DNA from: Oidiodendron maius Zn
Lineage: Eukaryota > Ascomycota > Leotiomycetes > Myxotrichaceae
Direction of reading: 5' to 3'
Length of the DNA: 64,000 nucleotides
Assembly: GCA_000827325.1 (NCBI GenBank)
Contig: KN832910.1
Coordinates: forward strand, 1 to 64,000
Position numbers and translations under genes: made by a program. Shown here in pieces: positions 1-12,681 of the stretch (positions are counted from its first letter, which is position 1; each line of letters opens with the position of its first letter). The notes under the pieces are model-generated. The model had not been told where the DNA came from and did no database searches. It saw only the letters and a program-made list of their open reading frames with translations.

Positions 1-1250
1 TATAATAAAATTGAACAAAGATCAGTTCTAGTTCTATAGCTTATTATAGATATTTTAACCTAATAGGATTTAATAGAGCTTATAATGATTTATACTCTCT
101 ACCTTTACTATATAATTGATTAGTATATAAAGTCATTTGAATATATAACTCTATTTGCCTTATCTAGGTCTAAATAGAAGAAGATTAAATACTTAATTAA
201 TATTATATAGCCCTTTAACTTCCTTACTATAAATATTAAAAGAACTAAGAGTATTACTCTCCCTTATATATTATTAATATATAATCTTCTCTTTAAGTAG
301 CTTACTAAATCTTGATAATAGTTTAAAACAAAGCTTATAACTTCTCTATAGATAAAGGAGTTAATAGCTAGTATTAATATAGCTAAAGTAAAACTTGATA
401 AGTATTATTATAAAGTTTATACTAATCTTAGAAGTCTCTATAGGATTAGGGTATTACTAAACCCTAAACTAAAAGCAGAGAGTTTTAATTAGGATTACTA
501 CTAGCTTGATTATAATATAAAAGTATAGGATATTAAGTTTAAACAACAATTATAAAGTCTCTATTCTAGAGACTATATATACTAAGACTAATAGAATACT
601 GATTAACTATAAGTACTTCAATATTAGAACAAAGACCCCTTTATAGTATTATTAGATATTAATTAGCTTAGTTATAATATACTAGCAGATAATTCAGAAA
701 CAATCAATATAGAAGAAGTATTAGAATAGCTTATAATAAGTAAGTTTTTATAGTAATATTTATAGTAACCTACTATTAGTATATACTAATATAAAATATA
801 GGACCAGATAATAGACTACTATTTAAAGTATAGAAATCTCTTAAACACTAACTTCTAGGCTTTACTACTATAGCTCAAGACTTACTAGCTATTCTAATAG
901 CTAGTATTAGGATTGAATATATATTTAATTATATATATAATATATACTATTATCAATATAGCCAATTAAAACCCGATACTATTCAAGCGTTAATACTTCT
1001 TTATTGCTATTAGTAATCAATTTTATATATAGATAAGCTTTAAAGTACTCTTAGTCTAACTATTAATATTAATACTATAACAAATAAGGAAATAGAAGCT
1101 GAAATAAAAGAGTATAAGAGGGAATATCAACTTAAAGCAGCTAAAATTGATAAATAGAATCAAGATCAATTTATAAGCGATACTAAAGAGAATATTTTAC
1201 TCTAGACTTATAAGATTGAATTATAGAAGGAATTCTAGGTTAGGGCTAGG
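1..1250 (+). mobile_element. hAT DNA transposon remnant (transposase C-terminal part)
   Basis: RIP-degraded copy of a hAT-superfamily DNA transposon running off the left edge. Around 890-1010 one forward frame still reads like the hAT C-terminal dimerisation region: an LAI..AS...ER-like IFN segment followed by SQLKPDTIQALILLYC, matching the family pattern of LAIPASS..ER.F....R...L.P.TI.ALMLL. Upstream sequence (about 600-890) has a plausible DYYLKYRN..-type stretch. The frame is interrupted many times, mostly by TAG/TAA codons where CAG/CAA would be expected. No terminal inverted repeat was found, so the right end is approximate. The downstream stretch to about 1500 (charged, Lys/Glu-rich when translated) may belong to the same element. 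Confidence 0.65.
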
Positions 1251-1689
1251 CAACAAGGCTCTAATCAAGGGACTATAGGTATATATAATCTTAATTTACT
1301 CTCTAGTCTATAAGAGAGTAATAGAAGAAGGTAGAGAGAAGAGTTTAATAGGATAAATTAGAATGTTTCTAGCTTTAAAGAGCCTGAAATACCTTTAATT
1401 CATTAATTACTAGATAGAGAGAGTTCTATAGATAGTACTTATTAATCTTTTAGGGATTCTAATAGCTTATCCTAAAGAAAACAGTAGTGAATATAGTTAG
1501 ATTCTCTAATAAAACTATAATTTCTCTATTATAATAAAGTATAGTAATATTTATAGTAATACTTATTTAACATTAATACCTATACTTAACTCTAAGTAGG
1601 GTATAAATCTACTATTCTTATAAATATACTTGCTTTAGTATCATTACTAATATAATTAACTCTAGCTATACTAATCCTAATTAAGGGTA

Positions 1690-1815
1690 GATATCTAGTA
1701 GGTACCTACTCTAAAAGGACCTAACCTGACCTAACCTAGTAGATACCTATATAAAGGAGGACCTACCTAATAGATTAGGTACCTAAGAAACCTACTAGGT
1801 ACCTGACCTAAAGTA
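1690..1815. repeat. cluster of AGGTACCT/ACCTAACCTAG short repeats
   Basis: The palindrome-containing word TAGGTACCT and the related word GACCTAACCTAG recur several times within about 125 bp, in direct and inverted order. It lies where the recognisable part of the chromovirus copy starts, and the second chromovirus copy lacks it. It may be a broken element end or a local amplification. No gene is visible. Confidence 0.5.
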
Positions 1816-1834
1816 TATAGCCTACCTGGAACTA

Positions 1835-4800
1835 ATAACTAGATCTAAATCCTAGTATATAGTTCAATATAAGCTAAAGTATAAGGACCCTCCTTAGTTC
1901 TCTAGAAAGAAAGATAGAACTATTAAGTATTAAGCCTAGAAGGAGTAAGTTATAGATAAACTCTAAATTGATAGCTCTTAATTTGATAGCAATTAGGAGA
2001 TCTAGTTGTTTATCTTTGACTATATAGAGAGAGAGGCTTAGCAGTACTTATACCCTTGATATACTAGTAATATAGAGAACAATAACCCTTACCTTGATTA
2101 TACTAAGATACTAATAGCTCTTAATAATATCTATTATAACTAATACTATAAAGAAGACTCCTATATTAAATATAAAGAACTGAAAATAAAGGACAAGGAG
2201 TTTTTCCAGGACTTTAAGATACAATTCCTCCAGCTAGCTAATAAAGGCTGGATCCTAGAGGCAGACCGTTTTAATAACTTATACAAGAAGGTTACAGCTT
2301 CTCTTTAGTTATATATCCTGGCTATCAAGTATAACCTAGACAGCAACTTCTAGAAGCTCTGTAATTGTTTAGGCTATATTAATACTAATCTATAACGCTT
2401 TAACAGCCGGATTATAAAGGACTAAGAGACTAAAGCTACTATATAGCTACCTCCTGCCTATCTAGCTGTTAGGTATCTTCAACTCCTAAAGCTACTCAGT
2501 CAAGTAGGTAGTATACTACTACCAGCCCTAGGCTAGCTACCTTAGCCTAAGCTAATCAACCCCTAGCTAGTTATATCACTGTTCCAGCTATACTAATAGA
2601 CCAGGTACTTTAATTACAGGGGGATCAGCTATCTATATATAGACTATAAGCTACTGGACCAAGCAGCTAATATCAAGGATATTAAGAATAATAAAGCTAG
2701 AGATCTAGGAGTCTATAAGAACGCTATTTATAGGGATAGAGTCGCTAATATAGACCCAGGAAAAGAGGAGGCCTAGACAAAGACTCTAGTCTAGGCTCTC
2801 TAGAGATTAATTTATAGGGAATTGACTTAAGAAGTCTTATAGAAGGATAGCACTTTACTATAGTCTATATACTATCAACTAATAGAACTAGTATTGCCTT
2901 ATATACCCTTATTAACTCTAGAGCAAATAGATTTGTATTTATTAATATATTCTTTATAATCGATCTAGCTAGGTCCTTTAATATTAAAACCGCTTGATTA
3001 TCTAGCTCTATCCAGGTTAAAGGATATAATAGCCAGCCAGGGAGGCTAGTTACCTATTATATATAGCTATACCTGACTATTAACTAGTATTACTAGTATA
3101 ATATACCCCTCTTAATATTAGACCTAGAAAGCTACAATATAATAATTGGATAGAAATAGCTAGCCTATTTTGATATCTTACTAGATTACTAGCAATACTG
3201 CTTAGTCTAGCCAGCTAAGTTACTACCTAGCTACTTGGTAGCTAAGGAAATCCAGTAGAACTGCTAGGATCTAATCCTAGCTCTAAAGGCTCTTAGCTAC
3301 TAAGAAGATATAGATTATAGAGACTAGGCCTTTGCTGCTATAGATTAGGGAAGCAACTTAGACTATAAGAGTATAGAGATTGCCTTGATTTCCTCTAGCA
3401 GCTAGGTTAAATTAACCCCTTAACTAAAGCTAAAGCAGAAGCTTTAATCTAAGGTCTTCTTTAAGCTAGAGCTCTAGGATTACCTATAGAAGATAAATAA
3501 TAACCTTTTGGACTAATAGTAAACCCCTGATCTCCCTTACTAAAAGAAGCCCTACTAGCCTATTAAGGCTAAGAGGCCCTACTAGATAGATATTAATACT
3601 ATCTTAGTAAACGGTTTTTGTTTATATCTATACTAAAAGAATAGTAAGCTCTTTTTAACTAGCTTATATAAGATTAACTGATTAATCCAAGATTAGAAGG
3701 ATTAAAGCCTTATAGATAGCAGTAGCTAGACTACTAACCTCTATTAAATTAGCTAGTCAGAGCCTACTATACTATAAGAACTACTACTACTAGCAGCTTA
3801 TAAGGAGTTCTAGGATATTTTTTCTAAAGAAGTATTAGATATATTGCCTCCTAACTAGCTCTATAATTATAGGATTGATCTAATAGAGCCTAATAATCTA
3901 GGTTTTAGACTACTATACTATATAACTATAAAGGAACTAGAGGAGGTCAAGTACTACCTTATCAAGAACCTTTATAAAGGTTTTATAGAGCCTAGTTAGG
4001 CCCCCTTTACTATACTGATCCTCTTTATCTATAAGGCTAATAGATATCTATATCTTTATATTGATTTCTAGAACTTGAACCAGATAACCTATAAGGATTA
4101 GTATCCCCTCCTATTAATTAATAAGTTATTAAGCTGGATTAGCTATACTAGGCTCTATATTAAGCTAGATATCTACTAGGCTTTTAATTAGATCCAGATA
4201 GACCCTAAGTTTAAGGAGTTAACTACCTTCTAGACTTATTATAGCTTATATAAATATAAGGTCCTCCCTTTTAGCCTTATTAATAGACTAGCAATATATT
4301 AGTAGTATATAAATAATATCCTGTTTGATTACCTGGACGATTTCTATACTGCTTATCTAGACAATATCCTTATTTATTCTAAAAATAAGTTAGACTATAA
4401 AGAGTATATTAAGAAGGTCTTATAGTAGCTAAGGGATATAGGCTTATAGGCTAATCTAAAGAAGTATAAATTCAGAGTCAAGTATACTAAATACCTAGAC
4501 TTTATTATTACTATAGATAGTATTGAGATTAACCTAGAAAAGGTCTTTATAGTAGTCAACTAGACTGCTTCTACTACTATAAAGGGAATCTAATCGTTTC
4601 TAAGCTTCTACAACTTTTATAGATACTTTATCTAGGACTATAGAAAGATTACTAAGCCCCTAATCTAACTTATAAAGACTAATATTCTATTTGTATTTAA
4701 TAAGTAGTACTAGAAGGCTTTTGAGGAGCTAAAGCTATAGCTTACAGCTATACTAATACTATACTATTATAGCCTTGAATATAAGTCAATAATCGAAACA

Positions 4801-7210
4801 GATATATCAGATAGAGTAATCGCTAGTATCCTATTATAGCTCTACTCTAATAAGGAATAGTATCTAGTTGTCTATTTCTTAAAGACTATAGTATCTACCA
4901 AATATAACTACAAGATATATAATAAGGAAATACTAGCTATAGTTAGATCACTAGCCAAGTAGTATCTAGAGCTCTAGAGGACTATAAAACAGATCAAAAT
5001 CTATACTAACTATAAGGCCCTAGAGTACTTTATATCAATAAAGCAGCTAACTAGCTGTTAGGCTTGCTAGGCTAAAGCACTAGCTGAATACTATTTTGTT
5101 ATATCCTATAGGCCTAGTAAACAGAACCAGAAAGCGGATACACTTACCTGGAAAGATATTAAGGTTACTGCTTAAGATAGAATCAAGACCTAATATCAGA
5201 TCTATACCTTCCTATCCTAGGACTAGGTAGATCCTAGAGTTCTTTAGGACTTAGGTATTAAGATATCAGCAATTGATCTACTACCTATCAAAGAAGAAGA
5301 CCCTTTTAATAAGTCTGATAACCTAGTTGACTAGATACTTCAGGCTAATAAGGATATAGAGTCCCTAGAAGCCCTCTATATATAGGCCAAGTCAGCTACT
5401 CTAGGCGAATATACTATCAAGGATAGACTATTACTATATATAGATCGATTAGTTATCCCTACTACCCTAGATAACCTCTATATAGAGCTAATCTAAGAAG
5501 CTTATAATCAGATATCGACTGCTTATCTAGGTAGAGACAAGACTTACTAGCTCTTGTAGCTATACTACTACTAGCCAGGTATATAGTTGGATATTAAGCG
5601 GTATATATATAACTGCTATACCTATTATAGATCCTATATATCTAGGGATAAGACCCCTAGCTTGCTATACCCTTTACTAATACTAGATAAGCCTTAGAGG
5701 GATATATCAGTAGACTTTAAGAGTTTCCTGCTAGATAAGAAGGGGTTTAATACTATACTAGTTATAGTTGACTGGCTTACCAAGCAGGCAATATCTATCC
5801 CTTACTTCAAGACTATAAACGCTAAGGACTTAGCCTGGCTGTTTATCTAATATATCTACCGATACTATAGAGCCCCTAACTTGATAGTCTTAGACTAAGG
5901 TCTCTAGTTTATATCAGAGTTTTAGACTGCCTTTTGCTATATATTAGGGATCAAGTATAAGCTATTGACCGCTAATCACCTGCAGACAGATAGCCAAACT
6001 GAGATTATTAACCAATATAATGATTTATATCTATACCTTTTTGTAAGCTACTACTAGAACGACTAGTTAGACTACCTGCTAATAATCGATTATACTTAAT
6101 TGACCCTATCCTATAGCAGTTTTGGTAGCTTATCTCTATACAAGGTCCAGAACAGCTATCCACCCTGAACCTCCTTTGACTAGACCCTGCTACAGCTAGT
6201 ACTAGCTAATGCTATACTATAGCTTAGCCGGGAATACACTAAGGATATTGCTACCTGTATAGAAGAGGCCCTTAATAAGGGTAAAGAAGCCATTAAGAAG
6301 GCTTAGTATAAGAAAGAGTGTAATATCAACCTATACCAATAGGTCCCTAACTTCGATATAGGGGATAAAGTCTAGATTACCTAAAAAGGCTGGTATATAC
6401 TACAACCTAGCAAGAAGCTAGACAACCAGAATAAGGGCCCTTTCAAGATCTTAAGGAAGGTGGGCCACTCTTACTAACTGAAGCTGCTGGACTCTATCAA
6501 GGTATATAATGTTTTCTATATAGACTGGCTATACAAGGTAGCAGATGATCCTTTACCAGAGCAATATAACCTAGAGCCAGGGCCTGTATATATCACAGAT
6601 AATGCTGAGTATAAAGTGGATAAGATACTAGCTGCTAAGCTCTTGCAGGGCAAGCTGCTATACCGGGCTACCTGGATCGGCTATAATAAAGACCTCAACT
6701 TCTACCTGGCCTCAGATTTCAAATATTCCCTATATAAACTATACGATTTCCATACCGAATATCTACAGCAGCCAGGACCGCTATACAGACTGGTCAATTA
6801 GATCAAGGCTTAGAAGCAGGGACATGATAGCTACAAGGACCTGACAGACGATAAGCCTGATACACCTACTCGACTACTATAGTTAAAGGCACCTGCTACT
6901 TGAAGGGGGGGGTAGTGTAACGGCCCAGCCAGGCTAGGACGGGGTGGTTCTGCCAGGCTGGCAGCAGCCAGGATCCGGACATGGTGGTTGAGAAGGATTC
7001 ATGACGGATTAGGACTAGCAGGCCGGAGCGGCCGCCAGCGATTCGCTACGTCCCCTCGGCACTAGGCTTAATCCAGGCCGAGCAGTATTTATACAGTTGA
7101 GCGTTTGCCCAGAGAGCTTTTCTCTCCTTAGTTTAATTGTCTTCATCAATACAGCACCTTAACTGGCCACTGCCTCCCTTCATGAAGCTTATAGTAACCA
7201 GGCTGTCACA
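1835..7210 (+). mobile_element. Ty3/gypsy LTR retrotransposon, chromovirus (copy 1)
   Basis: Fossil LTR element on the plus strand. Parts in order: gag-like region (about 1850-2700), protease, reverse transcriptase (YLDD-like motif near 4350-4380), RNase H (about 4780-5130), integrase (about 5480-6300, with an HLQTDSQTE-type core), chromodomain (about 6610-6800), polypurine tract (about 6905-6912) and a 3' LTR (6916-7210). This order and the terminal chromodomain identify a chromovirus (Tf1/sushi-like clade). The coding part is broken in dozens of places in the RIP style, except near the 3' end, where 61 codons stay open at 6616-6801. No 5' LTR was recognised; the left end abuts other repeat sequence. 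It is old and inactive. A second copy lies inverted at 52382-61540. Confidence 0.85.
6916..7210 (+). repeat. 3' LTR of chromovirus copy 1
   Basis: Starts TGTAACGG directly after a G-rich polypurine tract and ends GGCTGTCACA, about 295 bp. The inverted counterpart at 52382-62662 boundary (52382-52662) aligns along its whole length but is much richer in A+T. This copy is GC-rich and contains CpG sites, so it largely escaped RIP. Confidence 0.85.
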
Positions 7211-8156
7211 ATTTAAGGCTTATTATTATTCTATTCTTATTACTAAATAACCTTTAATCACTGCTTAATTCTTGTTTCTAGTTACTTTCTATTATTACTA
7301 AATTGACTTTTATTATATAGCTTAAGGGTAAGCCTCTAAAAGAAGAGAGTAATATAATAAACCTAGCTAGATTAGCTAGTAGTTTACTAGTATAGTAGTA
7401 ATTATACTTCTATAGGTTATCTAATAAGCCTCTTCTATATATAAGGAGCTTTACTCTTATCCTCTCTTTTACTCCTTAACTTATTCTTTTAGTTATTTTA
7501 GTTAATAGTTGAATATACCTTATATCTAGTACTATACTTTATTCTAAGGATCTAGATCTCTATTCTTTCTAAGCTATTATATTTAGAGTACTTGATTTAG
7601 GCTAAGCTTACTAAACTACAAATAGAGCTAGATAGGACAAGATTATTTAGCCCTAAACTAGAGACTTTATACTACTAGCAAAAGTATATAATATAAGCTA
7701 TTTATATATAGTATATATTTGAATTAAGGTATAATAAGGTTCTAGATAAAGAGATAAAGAGTAGAGTAAAGTACTTAATAAAGGGGTATATATTCTATAA
7801 AGTAGCCCTCTATAAGGTAGGGGATTGCTGGAATCAATTTCACTCATTTAAATAATGCTAATTAATAGTAATTTACTATAGGGCTAGTATTAAACTAATA
7901 GATTCTATTAATAAAAGCTATCTGCTAAGCGAAGGTCTAGTATACCAGACAAGGGGATAATATACTCTAACTAACTCTCTAAATTAATTCACTTTTTAAT
8001 GCTATAAGTATCTAAATAAATCATTATAGAATATAAAATTACTATTTATATATCTAGATAGTCTTTTATAGTATATAATTAATAAACATCTTTTAATATT
8101 TATACTTATAATCCTAGGTATTAAGTATAAACTATAAAGTTAGTTAGTATATAGTA
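7211..8156. other. AT-rich degraded repeat DNA, no gene
   Basis: Very TA-rich sequence with no sustained reading frame on either strand. It probably holds transposon debris, but no family could be named. The base composition rises towards normal at the right edge, where a 22-bp tandem repeat begins. Confidence 0.6.
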
Positions 8157-8252
8157 TAAATTTAGTGAGTATACACTATAAATTTAGTGGGTAGTCACTG
8201 TAAATTTAGTGGGTAGTCACTGTAAATTTAGTGGGTGGTCACTGTAAATTTG
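8157..8252. repeat. 22-bp minisatellite (4 copies plus partials)
   Basis: Units starting TAAATTTAGTGGGTAGTCAC begin at 8157, 8179, 8201 and 8223, with a partial unit at 8245 and a diverged one just left of 8157. The three right-hand units are nearly identical; the left-hand units differ mainly by C-to-T and G-to-A changes. The array sits on the boundary between the AT-rich block and the gene-bearing block, about 250 bp upstream of the kinase-ankyrin start codon. Confidence 0.9.
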
Positions 8253-8503
8253 AAAGATGACTAATATTTGTACCCTAAAGTTCAAAAGAGGTAGGTGATC
8301 GGCGTGGTGCGAATATAAGGCGCTAAAAGGACGCTAAGAGCACAGCCGCACCACCACCCGTTCTTTATGAAATATGGGATGAGGCAGACACCTTTTAACT
8401 CCGTCTCGTAAGGCTGTCTCCAATCTAGCCTCCCATTGCCGCCCCCTTTGCCCAGTACAATATAAAGGCAGTAATCTTTGAAGACTGCCGGATTCTAGGA
8501 TAA

Positions 8504-11500
8504 ATGGCCAATTCTGAACAACTCCTTGACCTCCTTGCACTTCAGCTTGGGACTCTCACAATCCCGGTCGAAGCACAGGCTGAAAGCCCCGTTACCGAAA
8601 GCGAAGATGCAGCTGAAGTCCCAACCGTACGTTTGTACACTGCTGCAGCAGATCTTGCTCAAGCTATTAATGATATGAGGCACTGGCATAACTTCAACGG
8701 TGCTTCCTGGACATATAATACCTCCATGAGCAATCTGTGTGGGCTCGTCACGTCGCCAATCGCTGATGGTGCTCGATTCCACGTTTGCGAACTGAGGCAG
8801 GTCATGAAGCCAGTTTGTGCAAAATACCCAAGACTTGAGGTCATGGACAAACAGGGTACATTAGGAATCTCGAAACAAAATCTGGAAGATATTAAACAAG
8901 AGCTCTACGTTCTCAGCTATGAGCCCATCCAAAGCCACGAAAACATTGTCAATTTACTTGGTCTCGGTTGGATGAGCGTCGGTCCTCAAGGCGAGCTGTG
9001 TCTCCCGGTTCTATTCATGGAACTCTCCACTCTCGGCTCTTTGAGTGCATTTCTAAGGTCGAACGACATTAAAGCGCGCTCTAGAATGAAATTGGTGCGT
9101 GACGTTGGCCAGGGTCTCTCAGCACTGCACCTCGCCGGCATATTTCACGGAGATCTGAAACCGGACAACGTTTTGGTTTTTATACAACAGGATGGTACTT
9201 TCACAGCCAAGATTGCCGACTTTGGTTCTGCTATCCTACTTACTGAAATGTCCAATGCAGCGGATGAAGGATGGGCGCACCGAGTGATTCACAAGCCAAG
9301 AGGAGGGTCAGCATTGTGGAACGCTCCAGAATGGAGAAAAAATCTGGAAGTCAGCGGCTTAGAGGCTCTCGATTGCTATTCTTTCGGCCTCTTGACCTGG
9401 AGCGTTTTGATTGGGGGTGGGAGTCCCTTTGGGTCCATGTCACTGGACGAGATCGAGAAGATCAAATGGCAAGGAGCTGTGGTACTGTACGCCAATCGTT
9501 CAGTACGTGAACACTATGAATTTGAGTCTTCCATGTGGGGCCAGGCGCTTCGTGACGAGGATCAATATGAGCTGTATATGATATCGGTTGCCATGCCGCG
9601 CGAGGTGTTTCATGCAACCCTTTCGTTAGAGCCAAGCAATCGAAGTCTTTTTAAAGCAGTCAAAGCTCTGTCATGGGATGAGCTTTATGGGTATGACCAA
9701 TAATTGCATCTTATATTATTCACTAACTAAGCAATGCTGACATAGATCTGCATTAGATTTACCGTAATAGGGTCGTCGAAGACCCTAGAAAAAGACTTCC
9801 CAAAAATTCTCATTCGACATGAGGTGACTACTCTCTTCTATATTGATAGATCCATGAACTGATGAAAAGCTGGAAAGGCTGTGAATAAATATAATCGACT
9901 GTCGGATGCTCCCAAGGGATTGAGAGGCATTTTACTGGATAAATTAAGAGCCAGCGCTCTGGATCAATCATACCCCGGAACAGACCGTGGCCTTTCCTGT
10001 CTTCAGATTGCATTGGCAATGATAGATGGGTTTGGAGGCTCAATAGATGTCGTAGGAGCATTGGACTGGCTCATGAAATCGGGGGAACTCGAATGTGTCG
10101 CGGCACATGGCGTTGCTTACAACATATTTGATGCATTTAAGCATCTGGTTCCGCCCAGGATCAGCGATACAGAACAAAGGCTACTTAAATGGCTCCGAAA
10201 TGCTGCGAGTCATGGATCACCACTAGCCTTGAGAACATTACGTCAGGTGGACATTGTGGCATTCTGCGCCGCGAAATCAAAGGCCATGGCTCGATTTCAC
10301 CTACCTCTTGCACTTCTAGATCAAATAGCGCCGACGCAGGATGTAGAATTTCTTTTCTCGGAGCGTGGCTGGGAACAGCTGCAAAAACAGCTTGAACCCT
10401 ATCCACTAACCAATCTCATGTTAAATAAGTGGGGAGATAAGGTGCTGCACTTCGGTGCTGCCTACGGAGTTGAATTAGAAAGATTCGTTGACTATCTGAA
10501 CAAATTCAAACCGGACGTTGACGAGCAAAACGCAAATGAAGACACTGCACTACTGCTAGCAATGCAGTCGGGACACTCTGGCCATGCCAGAGTGTTATTA
10601 CAATACGGCGCAAAAGCAGACATTCCCAATACGCTGGGCCAGCTTCCGAGCCATTGGATCATCCATGTTGACGAGGTAGAAATCATTGAGGAGTTGCTCG
10701 ATCTTCTGATACAGAGAAGGGCAGATCTATCAAAGATAGCGGAAAGAAATGATGTCGATCAAGTCAGTCACTACTCCATGATTCCATGGGTCGGCCCTGT
10801 TCTCCATTGGGCTGTATTGGAAGCTCGCGAAGACATCGTGCCCATACTCTTGGGAAAAGGAGCAGATCCACTTCAGCACTACAATGGGATGACGGCTTTG
10901 CATCTAGCCATTAAAATGAATGAACATGCGATATTACGTCATATATTGAAGCACATCGAACTTCCATTGCCAACGCGATTACCTTTTAGCGGATCGAGAA
11001 GAGTAGACTCATCTTGCTCTTCTACATCTAGTTGGATCGTTTGCTCCATGTCAATGGCTTACCATTGGCATGTACTACATCACGGATCGAAAGCAAAATC
11101 CGCATTTTTTAGAACGCTCGATGAACTACGCAACGCCGGTATCTTAGGGTCAGACATCTGTTACGGGTTGTCCTGGGCAATAGTCAGTTTACCACCAGAC
11201 TATACCCGATCATTTTTACAATTCCTAGGCAATAGTGCCTCAGTGGAGCTCATAGCTGAAGCACTTGACGCTGCCACTTCTCAAGCAGATCCACTTGTAG
11301 TGTCTGTTGTGGTCGAGAAAATCTTGGAAATTGCCCCGTCTGATGTGAGAATGCTGAAAAAAGTATTTTTTGCACTCACAAAATCACTTATGCCCGCTTC
11401 GTCTGCCATCGAGTCGCTCCTATCTGTGCTTGGCGATGTAGATATTCGGAATGATGATGGAGATACAGCTTTCGCATCTGCGATTCATGGAGGAAATTTT

Positions 11501-12649
11501 GTGATGGCGGCTGAATATCTGCGACTCGGTGCGAACGAGAACGTTCTCCTACCAGCGCGGAATTCGGAATCCAACAAATTCGAGGTCAATGTTCTCCATT
11601 ATCTGATCGCACTGAATAATGACTCGGCTGTTTCTGCTTTACGGTTTCTTCTGGAGCCACAGCGCCCTAATCAAGTGAAACCCAATTTCATCGTGTGCCA
11701 AAACCTCGGATTTACTGCTCTCCACGTTTCTTGTTTCTGGGACAACATTGCGATATTTCAAATTCTGATTCAACATTTTGGAGACGAAGAATCAATTAAT
11801 GCGACCTGCAAAACGGGCCGCACAGCGCTTCATTATTCAGCTCACGCTGGCATCCTTGAGAAAGTGAAGGCACTGTGCGAGCTAGGCGCTAATGTAAATG
11901 CTAAAACGGAGCACGGCTTCACGCCGCGGGATCTGTGCCAAACGGTGCATTTATGGGACTCGAAAGGCACCTATAGAACCCTCGAGTTCTGGGAAACAAT
12001 GCTTATTTCACGGCTTGACATTGACGAGTTCCTCGCAAAGCGGGGAGGAAAATACAGGCGGAGACTGTTGCCAAACGCATTCAAGTTCTTGATCCACGCT
12101 GTTCGAACTGGCAAGCCGAGACTATTCGACAAGGCCCTAAAACTTACCCCAGAACACTGCAAGTCTAGAGAACACCTGGACGCCTTCCTCTTCCTTGCCG
12201 CCCGGCAAGGTCACCATGAGATTGTCCAGAAACTTATTCGCGAAGGCGCAGCAATTTCATGCGCTTCGAAGAGTAGCATTACACCATTGCACGTTGCAGC
12301 TGCAAATGGCCATGTGAAGACCGCAAGGGTTCTCGTCAACTCAGGGGCTGCACTGTACGCCAAGGACAAACTAGGTAGCAGTCCTATTATGGTTGCTCAT
12401 TTTCGTGATCATCGTCACCTAGTTCGATATTTTCTGCACGAAGCATCCAAATTAGATTCCCAGAATACAGAGATGAATGAAGAGGATGTAAAATTCGAGG
12501 AAAAGTTTCAGAAGGAAGAGCTAATATTAAAAGACCTTGGTACTTTTGCTACGGTCGATGATTTTAGTACGGACGGCGAAATTGATGAAGCTGTTTCATC
12601 TTATTCCGAAGAAGAATATCTGGAAAGCGACGAAGATGAGCAGGAATGA
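8504..12649 (+). CDS. protein kinase-ankyrin repeat protein
   Basis: Proposed exons 8504-9690, 9757-9823 and 9878-12649 (1341 aa). The kinase part keeps the core residues: a candidate beta-3 Lys in CAKYPR (residue 107), HGDLKPDN at 215-222, DFG at 239-241 and APE at 274-276; the glycine loop is poor. After residue ~395 follow a linker and about nine ankyrin repeats (for example GRTALHYSAHAG and ITPLHVAAANGH), then an acidic Glu/Asp/Ser tail. Fusion is inferred: the first open frame ends inside a GTATGA donor context with a CTAAC branch site and TAG acceptor, the ankyrin frame has no ATG near its start, and all exons stay in frame. The second donor (GTGACT) is weak, so two separate genes remain possible. 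ANKK1/RIPK4-like layout; cytosolic signalling is inferred. It converges with the HeLo gene. Confidence 0.7.
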
Positions 12650-12681
12650 GTAGGTGAAATTTGTCTCTACATACCACTCGT

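Noticed and set aside
8157-8252. CRISPR-like repeat array
   Set aside because: The 22-bp units are directly adjacent with no unique spacers, in a eukaryotic context; it is a minisatellite.
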